Part shown: piece after piece, positions 43,714 to 51,837 of the stretch
Position numbering within the stretch: the first letter of the stretch is position 1
Layout: every line of letters begins with the position of its first letter
NCBI RefSeq assembly: GCF_000975095.1
Contig: NZ_BBRD01000001.1
Coordinates: forward strand, 763,467-827,466
Reading direction: 5' to 3'
DNA length: 64,000 nucleotides
Source of the DNA: Demequina aestuarii
GTDB lineage: Bacteria; Actinomycetota; Actinomycetes; Actinomycetales; Demequinaceae
Notes under the pieces: generated by a model
The model's database searches: none
Told to the model about the DNA's origin: nothing
What the model saw: only the letters and a program-made list of their open reading frames with translations
Program-made: the position numbers and the translations under genes

Positions 43714-45203
43714 CGAGCCTGAGCCCGCACGCGCTGGCCGACCTGGCGCCCCATGTGCGGCGACCCGAGTATGACCGAGCCGCAGTCCGCATCGGCATCG
43801 TGCACATCGGGGTCGGCGGGTTTCATCGTTCGCACGAGGCGCTGTATGTGGACCGGCTGTTGGCGGCGGATCCCCAATGGGGGATCTGCGGCGTGGGCGT
43901 TCGCCCCGCAGACGCCGAGATGCGTGACGCACTGGTGCCTCAACACGGGCTCTATACGCTGACGACCGTCGACCCGCATGGGGCGGAGGAGGTGCGCGTG
44001 GTCGGCAGTCTCGTCAAGCACCTCCACGCGCCGGACGACCCAGAGGCCGTGCTCCAGCAGATGGCAGACCCCGCCGTGCGCATCGTCTCGCTCACGATCA
44101 CCGAGGGCGGCTACGGCATCGACGACGCGACGGGAGACTTCTCGCCCCCCGACGAGGCGACCCGGGAGGACATGGAAGGCACGGGCACTCCGTCCAGTGC
44201 GTTCGGGTTGATCTCTGAGGCGCTGCGGCGCAGACGAGACAACGGGGTCGCGCCCTTCGCGGTGGTGTCCTGCGACAACGTGCAGCACAACGGGAGCGTG
44301 GCCCGAAAGGCGCTGATCGCGGTCGCGCACGCGCGGGAACCGGAGCTCGCGCGCTGGATAGCCGACGAGGTGTCGTTCCCGAACTCGATGGTCGACCGCA
44401 TCACACCGGGCACCACGGAGGAGACGCGCCGAGCCGTCGCCAGCGACATCGGACTCGAGGACCGTTGGCCAGTACGAGCCGAGTCGTTTCTGCAGTGGGT
44501 GCTCGAAGACGACTTCCCCGCCGGGAGCCCTGCGTGGGAGGACGCGGGCGTTCAACTGGTCACGGACGTCGAGCCCTACGAGCTGATGAAGCTTCGGCTG
44601 CTCAACGCATCGCACCAGGTCATGAGCTATCCCGCGCTCCTCGCGGGCCTCACGTGGGTGGACGAGGCGTGCCGCGACCCGCAGATCGTGGCGTTGCTGT
44701 CGGGGTGGATGCGCGAAGCGCGGGCCACCCTTGCGCCTGTGCCAGGAGTGGACCTCGATCAGTACTGCGAGACGCTCATCCAGCGCTTCGGTTCGCGAGC
44801 GGTGCGCGACACCGTGGCGCGACAGGTCGTCAATTCCTCTGACCGACTTCCGAAGTTCGTGGTTCCGGTGCTGGCCGCGCGCGGCTCGGGCGCGCTCAGC
44901 CACCATGGACTCTTCGCGGTGGCCGCGTGGAGCGCGTGGCTTGCCGAGGCGTTGCCCACGGCCGGTGAGGGCATCACAGACACCTGGCTCGACCTTCTGC
45001 TCGCGACGGCCGCTCGAGAAGAGGCCGGGGATGTGGGAGTTCTCCTGGACATCGAACCCATCTTTGGCGCGCTTGGCCGGGACGCCGACGCTCGGGACGC
45101 GTACTGGAGTCATCGCGCACGCATCCGTGAGCACGGAGTTCGGTCCGCCTTGACATCCCTCCTGACGGGAGTCGCACCGGCGAGGGACAGGTCGCTCTCG
45201 TGA
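43710..45203 (+). CDS. Mannitol/fructuronate dehydrogenase family protein
   Basis: A 497-residue long-chain polyol dehydrogenase. The N-terminal Rossmann domain has VRIGIVHIGVGGFHRSHEAL (about 26-45). The middle shows FPNSMVDRITPGT (about 226), and the catalytic K-x4-N-x2-H motif is in KLRLLNASHQVMSY (about 293). The family oxidises mannitol, arabinitol, fructuronate or related compounds with NAD. Coupled to the kinase gene, it supports polyol use through a ketose that is then phosphorylated. The exact substrate is not determined. Confidence 0.92.
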   Translation: MTSLSPHALADLAPHVRRPEYDRAAVRIGIVHIGVGGFHRSHEALYVDRLLAADPQWGICGVGVRPADAEMRDALVPQHGLYTLTTVDPHGAEEVRVVGSLVKHLHAPDDPEAVLQQMADPAVRIVSLTITEGGYGIDDATGDFSPPDEATREDMEGTGTPSSAFGLISEALRRRRDNGVAPFAVVSCDNVQHNGSVARKALIAVAHAREPELARWIADEVSFPNSMVDRITPGTTEETRRAVASDIGLEDRWPVRAESFLQWVLEDDFPAGSPAWEDAGVQLVTDVEPYELMKLRLLNASHQVMSYPALLAGLTWVDEACRDPQIVALLSGWMREARATLAPVPGVDLDQYCETLIQRFGSRAVRDTVARQVVNSSDRLPKFVVPVLAARGSGALSHHGLFAVAAWSAWLAEALPTAGEGITDTWLDLLLATAAREEAGDVGVLLDIEPIFGALGRDADARDAYWSHRARIREHGVRSALTSLLTGVAPARDRSLS

Positions 45204-45234
45204 ATGCTGAACGAGGCGAGTCAAGGGGGAGGCC

Positions 45235-46500
45235 ATGGTGGAGATGAAGCCGAACATGAGGCTCGGGCATCCTGAGCATGCGCGATGGCTCGACGATCAC
45301 GTCGACGGGCTCCTGCGGTTCGGTGCAGGCAGCGCCATCAGCACGGGCTTCGGGAATCTCGACTCGCACGGGCAGGTCGCGCCGTCCCGCCCTGACGGCT
45401 ACTCCGATCTGTACGTGACGTGCCGCATGACGCACTCGTTCAGTCTTGGCGCGCTCCTCGGGCGTCCGGGGTGCGCCGCGTTGGCAGACCACGGCATCGC
45501 GAGTCTGCAAGGAGCCTTCGCGGACAAGGTTCATGGGGGATGGTTCAGTTCCGTCAATGTCGATGGTCCGGTGGATCGCACCAAACAGGCCTACGCGCAT
45601 GCCTTCGTCCTGTTGGCGGCTTCGTCGGCAGCCGTCGCGGGACGGCCGGGCGCTGCGGAGCTGCTGCAGAGCGCGATGGTGGTGCATCTCGACAAGTTCT
45701 GGCGCGAGGACGAGGGCATGGCGGTAGAGGGGTGGGACGAGACCTGGTCCCATTCAGAGCCCTACCGTGGCGTCAACGCGAACATGCACACCGTCGAGGC
45801 GTACCTCGCAGTCGCCGATGCGACCGGCGACCCCTCATGGCGTGCCCGCGCGTTGAGAGTGCTCGAGCGGGTGTGTGGCTATGCAGCTCACGAGCACTGG
45901 AGAATCCCGGAGCACTTCTCAGAACAGTGGGAGCCACTGCCCAGGTACAACGAGGATGACAAGGCGCACCCGTTCCGCCCCTTCGGCGCCACAGCGGGGC
46001 ACTCCTTCGAGTGGGCGAGGCTGGCCCTTCATGCTCGCGCTGCCGAGGTGGCAGCGGGGACGGCTCCGGGGCGCGTCTCGTGGTTGTGGGACGCGGCGCA
46101 GTCGCTGTTCGACAGGGCCGTCGCCGACAGTTGGGCAGTCGATGGGGCAGAGGGCTTCGTGTACACCGTGGACTTCGATGGCGCTCCGGTGATCCGCGCG
46201 CGCATGCACTGGGTGGTCACTGAGGCGATCGGCGCCGCCGCCGCACTCTGGCGCGCCACCTCAGAGCAGAGCTACGCCGACTGGTACGCGCGCTGGTGGG
46301 ATCACGCCGCGACCTCCTTCATCGATGGGACCGGTTCGTGGGTGCACGAGCTCGATTCCCAGAACCGACCGTCGAGCACCGTGTGGGAGGGGAAGCCGGA
46401 CATCTATCATGCGCTCCAAGCCACGCTGATTCCGCGTCTGCCGCAGGCACCCACGCTGGCGAGTGCGCTGCGACAGGGCCTGATCGATCCTCGAGCGTGA
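45235..46500 (+). CDS. AGE-family isomerase (mannose/sulfoquinovose isomerase-like, YihS type)
   Basis: A 421-residue (alpha/alpha)6-barrel protein. It has CRMTHSFSLGALLGRPG (about 63), GVNANMHTVEAYLAV (about 180), WRIPEHFSEQW (about 222), PFRPFGATAGHSFEWARL (about 246) and the late GKPDIYHALQATL (about 385). The three His residues expected in the active site are in the MHT, GH and YHA positions. This subgroup isomerises mannose to fructose, or sulfoquinovose to sulfofructose. Beside a mannitol-type dehydrogenase and an FrcK-like kinase, mannose or lyxose isomerisation is more likely. ATG 45244 is an alternative start. Confidence 0.88.
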   Translation: MVEMKPNMRLGHPEHARWLDDHVDGLLRFGAGSAISTGFGNLDSHGQVAPSRPDGYSDLYVTCRMTHSFSLGALLGRPGCAALADHGIASLQGAFADKVHGGWFSSVNVDGPVDRTKQAYAHAFVLLAASSAAVAGRPGAAELLQSAMVVHLDKFWREDEGMAVEGWDETWSHSEPYRGVNANMHTVEAYLAVADATGDPSWRARALRVLERVCGYAAHEHWRIPEHFSEQWEPLPRYNEDDKAHPFRPFGATAGHSFEWARLALHARAAEVAAGTAPGRVSWLWDAAQSLFDRAVADSWAVDGAEGFVYTVDFDGAPVIRARMHWVVTEAIGAAAALWRATSEQSYADWYARWWDHAATSFIDGTGSWVHELDSQNRPSSTVWEGKPDIYHALQATLIPRLPQAPTLASALRQGLIDPRA

Positions 46501-46672
46501 CTCGCGCCGTGGAGGAGCTCCAGCGCTGTCGCCCGTGATGCTTTCCGCGAAGGTCCAGCTCTGACCGCCTCCCCCCGGGAGGGTGGGGTCCCCCGTCCAC
46601 TAGGGTGGGCCCCGAACCGTCTGGGGTCACGACATCGACGCCAGCTCCTCACCGACGCATTGGACCTGAACC

Positions 46673-48487
46673 GTGGACGATGACGCCCGCGCCGCCGCGA
46701 CGGCATTCACCCCTGTGACCGGCTCTCGCGTGCGGGTCAATCAGTACGGCTACGAGCCGAGCGCGCGCAAGCGAGCCACTGTGGTGTGCGACGCCACCGC
46801 GCCGGTGGCGTGGGAGGTGCGGACGAGCGAGGGTGCCGTCGTCGCCTCCGGCTCCACGACCGTCCTGGGGGCCGATGCGACCGCAGGCCTTCACGTGCAC
46901 CGGGTGGACTTCTCGACGGTGGACGGTGCGGGGATCTACGCGCTCGAGGCGGACGGCGAACGCAGCGCGTTCTTCGTGGTCCGGGAGCGGCTGTACGCGC
47001 CCCTGATGACCGATGCGCTGGCGTACTTCTATCTTGCGCGTTCAGGCACCGAGATCGAGGCGAGCATCGTCGGGGACGACTACGCGCGAGCCGCCGGTCA
47101 CGTCTCCGATGCGACCGGCCGCGACACGAACAAGGGCGACCTGAACGTGGCGTGCCAGCCGGCGGAGGAATCGGCCAAGGTCTACGGGGAGCCGTGGACG
47201 GCCGGTTACCGGCTCGACGTGGCGGGAGGCTGGTACGACGCCGGCGACCACGGCAAGTACGTGGTGAACGGCGGCATCGCGGTGGCGCAGCTCCTGGGTG
47301 TGTGGGAGCGGGCGCTCCGCGCGGGCGGAGCCGCCGTCGACGCCCTGGGGGACGGCTCGCTGCCTCTTCCCGAGCATGGCGACGGCGTTCCAGACGTGCT
47401 GAACGAGGCCCGGTGGGAGCTCGACTTCCTGATGTCGATGATGGTGCCAGAAGGCGAGCCGCTCGCCGGCATGGTGCACCACAAGGTCCACGACTTCGGG
47501 TGGACGGGCCTGCCGATGCTGCCTGCCGACGATCCGCGAGAGCGATACCTGCACCGACCGTCGACGGCGGCGACCCTGAACGTGGCGGCCACGGCGGCCC
47601 AGGGGGCGCGGCTGTGGGCACCCTACGACGGCGACTACGCGCGAACGCTGCTCGCGGCCTCGATCACGGCGTGGAAGGCGGCGCTCGCGAACCCGGACTT
47701 GTACGCGCCTCAGGAGGACGGTGCCAACGGCGGCGGGCCCTACGACGACGAGGACGTCTCCGACGAGTTCTACTGGGCAGCCGCGGAGCTGTTCCTCACC
47801 ACGGGGGAGTCCGAGTACGCGGACTTCCTGGCCGCGTCGCCGGTGCACTCCGCCGACTCGTTCCCCGTACAGGGCTTCAGCTGGGACCAGCTGGACGGCA
47901 TCGCCAAGATCCAGCTCGCGACGGTGGACAGCGCGCTTCCTGACCGCGCGGGCCTCGCGGCCCAGGTGGTGGCCGGGGCGCGCGCGATCGCCGCGGTCCA
48001 GGCGCAGCAGGCCTTCGGGCAGGCGCTGCCGGAGGATGGCTACGTGTGGGCCTCGAACGCCCAGATCCTCAACAACATCGTGGTGCTCGGCGCGGGGTAC
48101 GACCTGTCAGGTGACGAGTCGCTGCTGGCCGCCGCCCGGGAGAGCATGGACTACCTGCTCGGACGCAACGCGCTGGATCTGTCCTACATCACCGGCTATG
48201 GCACCAGGGATGTGCAGAACCAGCACTCGCGGTGGTTCGCGCACCAGGCCGACGAGTCCCTTCCGCACCCGCCCGTGGGCTCCGTGGCGGGAGGGCCGAA
48301 TGCCGACGTCGGGACGTGGGACGAGGCGATCACGGCCCTGTACCCGGACAAGGACTGCGCTCCGCAACTGGCCTACGTCGACGACATCTCCTCGTGGTCC
48401 ACCAACGAGATCACCATCAACTGGAACTCGGCGCTGGCGGCGGCCACGGCCTTCTTGGCGTTCCCTGAGGCCCGCGTCACGCTCTAG
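46673..48487 (+). CDS. Glycoside hydrolase family 9 enzyme without signal peptide
   Basis: A 604-residue protein from GTG 46673; an in-frame stop two codons upstream rules out an N-terminal extension. A CelD_N-type Ig-like domain (RVRVNQYGYEPSARKRATVV, about 20-110) precedes the GH9 barrel with GGWYDAGDHGKYVVNGG (catalytic Asp pair, about 183), QNQHSRWF (about 513) and SWSTNEITINWNSALA (catalytic Glu, about 577). There is no carbohydrate-binding module or secretion signal, so it should work in the cytoplasm on imported oligosaccharides, perhaps as a cellodextrinase or beta-glucosidase. It is a single gene. Confidence 0.92.
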   Translation: MDDDARAAATAFTPVTGSRVRVNQYGYEPSARKRATVVCDATAPVAWEVRTSEGAVVASGSTTVLGADATAGLHVHRVDFSTVDGAGIYALEADGERSAFFVVRERLYAPLMTDALAYFYLARSGTEIEASIVGDDYARAAGHVSDATGRDTNKGDLNVACQPAEESAKVYGEPWTAGYRLDVAGGWYDAGDHGKYVVNGGIAVAQLLGVWERALRAGGAAVDALGDGSLPLPEHGDGVPDVLNEARWELDFLMSMMVPEGEPLAGMVHHKVHDFGWTGLPMLPADDPRERYLHRPSTAATLNVAATAAQGARLWAPYDGDYARTLLAASITAWKAALANPDLYAPQEDGANGGGPYDDEDVSDEFYWAAAELFLTTGESEYADFLAASPVHSADSFPVQGFSWDQLDGIAKIQLATVDSALPDRAGLAAQVVAGARAIAAVQAQQAFGQALPEDGYVWASNAQILNNIVVLGAGYDLSGDESLLAAARESMDYLLGRNALDLSYITGYGTRDVQNQHSRWFAHQADESLPHPPVGSVAGGPNADVGTWDEAITALYPDKDCAPQLAYVDDISSWSTNEITINWNSALAAATAFLAFPEARVTL

Positions 48488-48628
48488 CCCCGCCCCACCC
48501 GTGGTGCCCTGCGCCCCAGATAGTCGCCGGGCCCACTCTCACCGTCGGCGTGCGTCCTGCGTAGTCCTGCTGACCATGCCGCCCGCCCACCACTGGCGCG
48601 CACCGTGCACCGGGCGCATCATCGAGCC

Positions 48629-48970
48629 ATGACGAAGTTCCTGATCACGTTCCCGAGCGTGGCGATGGCGGCTCTCACCGAAGACGAGCTCGCGGCCGCC
48701 TCCGCCGACTCCCACGCCGTCATCGAGGAGGCCAAGGCGGCGGGTGTCTACGTGTTCGGCGGCGGGATCGACGAAGCCGTCGAGCCGGTGCGCGTGGCCG
48801 CCGATGGCTCGGTGAGCGCAGAGACATACCCGGGCTCGAGCCTCACGGGTGGCTTCTTGGTGCTGGAGCTGCCCTCACGTGAGGATGCCGTCGAATGGGC
48901 CGCGACGATCGCCGCCGCCTGCCGCTGCCCGCAGGAGTTGCGCGCCTTCGGGTACGACCCGGCGAGCTAG
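48629..48970 (+). CDS. YCII-related domain protein
   Basis: A 113-residue protein starting MTKFLITFPSVAMAALTEDEL. The small alpha/beta YCII/DGPF fold is suggested by AAGVYVFGGGIDEAVEPVRV, the TGGFLVLELPSREDAVEWAA segment and a tail naming an acidic/ELR motif (PQELRAFGY). Such proteins often occur with ECF sigma factors, and an ECF sigma gene lies convergently nearby. The stop overlaps that of the MltG-like gene on the other strand. Confidence 0.82.
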   Translation: MTKFLITFPSVAMAALTEDELAAASADSHAVIEEAKAAGVYVFGGGIDEAVEPVRVAADGSVSAETYPGSSLTGGFLVLELPSREDAVEWAATIAAACRCPQELRAFGYDPAS

Positions 48971-49947
48971 CCGTTCTCCTGCGCCCACTGCTGGAGCAGC
49001 ATCACGTTCTCCTGGTGCTCCTCGAAGTCTTCCGCGAACCGCATCTCGCCCGTGTCCGGGTCCACGACGACGAAGTACATCCACGGGCCGTCTGCCGGGT
49101 CGATCGCGGCCTCGAGCGCCTCGCGGGACGGCGTCGCGATCGGCCCGGGAGGCAGCCCAGCATTGACGTAGGTGTTGTAGGGGGAGTCCACTTCTCGGTC
49201 TTCAGCGGTGGTGAACGGTGAGATGTCTCCCTCCGCGCCAAGGGCATAGTGAACAGTCGAGTCGAGCTCGAGCCGCATGCCCGCATCGACGCGATTCCGG
49301 ATCACTCGCGCCACCTGAGGCATGTCCTCGGTGCGCGAGGTCTCCTGCTCGACGAGCGACGCGATGGTCAGGACCTCCTGCCACTGCTCGCGCGGCACGT
49401 CGTACAGCGCTACTTCGGTGCCGGCCACCATCGACGATGCCTGGTGGGTGAGGGTGCCCGCTGTCGCCGAGCCGTCCTCGGCCCACGTGGCGTGCTCTCC
49501 TGCTGCGAGCCAGCCCTCGGGGTTGCCCGCCGCCTCGGGTGGCAGTCGGAGGGCGACGGACTCGCGCGCTGTCTCGGCGTCGGTCTCGTAGGCCTCCGCG
49601 AGGCGCTCGATGATCGCATCGGCGCGCTCGCCCGCCTTGACCTCGATGACGGTCCCGGCGGGAGCAGAGTCGCTCGGCGCCGGTGAGGGACTGACGGAGC
49701 CCGAGAGGGAAGGCGACGGAGCTCCCATAGGCCCGAGCGCATCGGCCCCTCGCAGGTGCAGGGCGCCGAAGGTGCCGGCGCCCACCACCCCGACGCCGGC
49801 GAGAGTGGCGGCGCTCGCACGGACGGTGCGGTCGCGGCGCACCCGCCTGGTCACGCCCCGGTGGCTGGAGGCGAGGGCCGTGCCGGCGTACGCGGTCGCC
49901 CCGCGGTGCTGGATAGCGGCGAGCTGTTCGCGTGCGGTGCTCATCAT
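48967..49947 (-). CDS. Membrane-anchored MltG-like endolytic transglycosylase, coupled to an ECF sigma factor
   Basis: A 326-residue protein. A basic cytoplasmic N-terminus of about 52 residues (REQLAAIQHRGATAYAG) leads to one membrane helix (ASAATLAGVGVVGAGTFGAL), a Ser/Pro-rich linker and an MltG/YceG-like domain with the catalytic-Glu region IASLVEQETSR (about 199), RNRVDAGMRLELDSTVHYAL (about 220) and SPYNTYVNAGLPPGPIATPS (about 256). MltG cuts nascent peptidoglycan. The gene starts in an ATGA overlap with the sigma-factor gene, the position usually held by an anti-sigma factor. Confidence 0.85.
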   Translation of the reverse strand: MMSTAREQLAAIQHRGATAYAGTALASSHRGVTRRVRRDRTVRASAATLAGVGVVGAGTFGALHLRGADALGPMGAPSPSLSGSVSPSPAPSDSAPAGTVIEVKAGERADAIIERLAEAYETDAETARESVALRLPPEAAGNPEGWLAAGEHATWAEDGSATAGTLTHQASSMVAGTEVALYDVPREQWQEVLTIASLVEQETSRTEDMPQVARVIRNRVDAGMRLELDSTVHYALGAEGDISPFTTAEDREVDSPYNTYVNAGLPPGPIATPSREALEAAIDPADGPWMYFVVVDPDTGEMRFAEDFEEHQENVMLLQQWAQENG

Positions 49948-50507
49948 CTGCCTCCTCGGGCGTGGGCGTTCACGGGGATGGACTCGGGTGTATCGAAGTC
50001 GACGTCGGCGCAGATCTCGCGCAGCCGCGCGACCGCATCGGACAGGTAGCGCTTGACCGTCCCGACGGCCAGGCCGAGCTCGCTCGCCACGCCCGCGACG
50101 GGCAGGTCGTCGAGGTACCTCAGCACCACGCACGCGCGCTCGCGGGCCGGGAGCGTGAGGATGGCGGCGTGCAGATCCAGGTGCGTAGCCACGCGCACGG
50201 AGGGATCCGCGCCAGCGGCCGATGCGCGGGCGAGGGTGTAGTCGCCGTCGTCGCCTCGGGCGCGTTGCGGGCGGGCGGTCGCGCGGCGGTGACGATCGAT
50301 GAAGGCCGTTGAGATGGCGCGCTTCACGTACGCGTGGGCGGCGTCGATGTTCGTGACGCGGCGGCTGCTGCGGAAGGTGCGGACCAGCGCCTCCTGGAGC
50401 AGGTCCTCGGCCTCATGTGCGTCACCCGTCAGCACGTACGCGTAGCCGAACAACGCGGCCGCGCGCTCGCGCATCAGGGCGTCGAGAGTGCTCGACCAGG
50501 CGCTCAT
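49944..50507 (-). CDS. ECF-type RNA polymerase sigma factor
   Basis: A 187-residue protein. Region 2 shows LFGYAYVLTGDAHEAEDLLQ (about 18-38) and TFRSSRRVTNIDAAHAYVKR; region 4 shows LPARERACVVLRYLDDLPVA and GLAVGTVKRYLSDAVARLRE (about 145-165). ATG 50507 was chosen because region 2 begins soon after it. Its target promoters are unknown. It is followed in the same operon by a membrane MltG-like protein, which suggests control of a cell-wall response. Confidence 0.92.
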   Translation of the reverse strand: MSAWSSTLDALMRERAAALFGYAYVLTGDAHEAEDLLQEALVRTFRSSRRVTNIDAAHAYVKRAISTAFIDRHRRATARPQRARGDDGDYTLARASAAGADPSVRVATHLDLHAAILTLPARERACVVLRYLDDLPVAGVASELGLAVGTVKRYLSDAVARLREICADVDFDTPESIPVNAHARGGR

Positions 50508-50639
50508 GCGGTCATCGTCCCATTGCTCATAGTGGCTAGGACGCAAGTGGCCGTCCCCAGGTTGGGTGCGCTCGAGATGCCCACCGCAGTGGCGCCGATG
50601 CGCGGCCCCGAGACAGCGGTCGCGCATACTGTTCTGGTC

Positions 50640-51197
50640 ATGTCACGAGACCACGCCGAGTACCGATCCGCGGCCCCCTCGCTCGAGTACACGCTGACCC
50701 GCAAGCGGATGCGGAGCATCCGCATGCGAGTGGTGCCGCCGGACGGCGAGATTTGCGTGAGCGCGCCGCACGCGACGCCGCTGTGGCAGATCGATCAGTT
50801 CGTGACCTCCAGGCGCACGTGGATCGCGAAGCGACGCGCATTGCTGGTGGGCATGGAGCCGCGACTGGAGCACGGCGCCGAGGCAGAGGCGCTCAGGGCT
50901 GAGCTCGCGGACTGGCTCGAGATCCTGCTGCCCCGGTGGTGTGCCGAGTTCGACGTGGCGACCCCCCACCTGTCGTTGAGGATCATGCGCACGCAGTGGG
51001 GGAGTTGCCGCCCGTCCACCCGTCGCATCACGCTCAACATCGAGCTCGCGCGGCGCGGGTACGAGATGGCCGAGTACGTGCTGGTGCACGAGTTGTGCCA
51101 CCTGTTCGCCAACGGCCACGGACGCGACTTCTACGCGCTCATGGACCGTCACCTGCCTGACTGGCGCGACCGCCGGAAGAGGCTGGGTCCGCTCTGA
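50640..51197 (+). CDS. YgjP/M48-type zinc metallopeptidase (DUF45)
   Basis: A 185-residue protein. The N-terminal half has LTRKRMRSIRMRVVPPDGEI and TSRRTWIAKRRALL; the metal site is VLVHELCHLFANGHGRDFYALM (only HELCH and GHGRDF named; about 140-160), with QWGSCRP (about 120) upstream. This is the classic SprT-like DUF45 arrangement. The function is unknown, probably protease-like. The stop lies 47 nt before the toxin-antitoxin genes. Confidence 0.9.
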   Translation: MSRDHAEYRSAAPSLEYTLTRKRMRSIRMRVVPPDGEICVSAPHATPLWQIDQFVTSRRTWIAKRRALLVGMEPRLEHGAEAEALRAELADWLEILLPRWCAEFDVATPHLSLRIMRTQWGSCRPSTRRITLNIELARRGYEMAEYVLVHELCHLFANGHGRDFYALMDRHLPDWRDRRKRLGPL

Positions 51198-51218
51198 ACG
51201 CCCGGCCCTCATACAGCG

Positions 51219-51237
51219 TGATACCACTTTGATACCA
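51219..51237. promoter_or_regulatory. Direct-repeat operator of the RHH-Doc module
   Basis: Two copies of TGATACCA (51219-51226 and 51230-51237) lie 11 bp apart, one helical turn, immediately upstream of the antitoxin gene. Ribbon-helix-helix antitoxins bind such tandem repeats cooperatively, so autoregulation is expected. Confidence 0.6.
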
Positions 51238-51244
51238 TCGGGGG

Positions 51245-51451
51245 ATGGCGATGACGGTGCGGATGACGGCGGAGCAGGACGCGATGGTCACGGCCCTCGC
51301 CAAGCGGTGGGGAGTCTCGAAGAACGAGGCGATCCTGCGGGCGGTCGAGGAGTCGGCGAGCGCCGACCGCACCGACGCTGCGTTCACCGACGCTTACGAG
51401 CACGTGAGCAGTAAGTACCGCGACGCGCTTGATCGTCTTGGAAGCGTGTGA
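51245..51451 (+). CDS. Ribbon-helix-helix antitoxin
   Basis: A 68-residue protein. The N-terminal MAMTVRMTAEQDAMVTALAK strand-helix and the helix WGVSKNEAILRAVEESA form a CopG/MetJ-type DNA-binding fold; the tail (DAYEHVSSKYRDALDRLG) is a likely toxin-neutralising helix. It overlaps the toxin gene by a GTGA junction. Known Phd antitoxins of Doc have a different fold, so the pairing is a hybrid module. Confidence 0.85.
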   Translation: MAMTVRMTAEQDAMVTALAKRWGVSKNEAILRAVEESASADRTDAAFTDAYEHVSSKYRDALDRLGSV

Positions 51452-51828
51452 TGACGGAACCCGTCATCTACCCGTCCTTCGCGGTTGCCGTGAAGGTCAT
51501 CAGGCGAGAAGGAATCGGGCCTATCCGCGACGACGGGCTCCTGGATTCCGCGCTGATGCGGCCGAGCACCACTGTCATGGGGGCTGACGCCTACCCAAGC
51601 GTGGAGATGAAGGCCGCCGCGCTCCTTCACTCGCTGTGCCTCAACCACCCACTCGTCGACGGCAACAAGCGGCTCGCGGCTCTGCTCGCCGCGATGTTCC
51701 TGTACGTCAACGGCCGGGATCTTGCACTGTCGAACGACGAGCTGTTCGACCTCACGATGGCCGTCGCCAGCGGCGATCTGCGCGACGTGGAGGACATCGC
51801 GGCGCGACTGCGCACCGAGGCGCGGTAG
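51448..51828 (+). CDS. doc: Doc-type Fic-domain toxin
   Basis: A 126-residue protein. It has IGPIRDDGLLDSALMRP (about 22-38), AALLHSLCLNHPLVDGNKRLAA with the Fic-like motif HPLVDGNKR (about 71), and a C-terminal VASGDLRDVEDIAARL. Doc proteins phosphorylate elongation factor EF-Tu and stop translation. Start at GTG 51448, overlapping the antitoxin stop, or ATG 51451. It is a type II toxin controlled by the upstream RHH protein. Confidence 0.9.
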   Translation: MMTEPVIYPSFAVAVKVIRREGIGPIRDDGLLDSALMRPSTTVMGADAYPSVEMKAAALLHSLCLNHPLVDGNKRLAALLAAMFLYVNGRDLALSNDELFDLTMAVASGDLRDVEDIAARLRTEAR

Positions 51829-51837
51829 CCGCGAGGG

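Noticed and set aside
43425..45257. 610-codon minus-strand frame opposite the mannitol-type dehydrogenase
   Set aside because: Shadow frame with antisense composition; the sense gene has clear catalytic motifs.
34590..46500. A complete sulfoquinovose (sulfo-EMP) pathway
   Set aside because: The isomerase and aldolase families fit, but there is no sulfoquinovosidase, PfkB kinase or sulfolactaldehyde reductase, and the importer and dehydrogenase are of hexose/polyol type.
46565..46605. GC-rich repeat (CCTCCC/GGGAGG) before the GH9 gene as a regulator site
   Set aside because: Arms are short and low in complexity; it does not match the cellobiose-operator sequence that I know.
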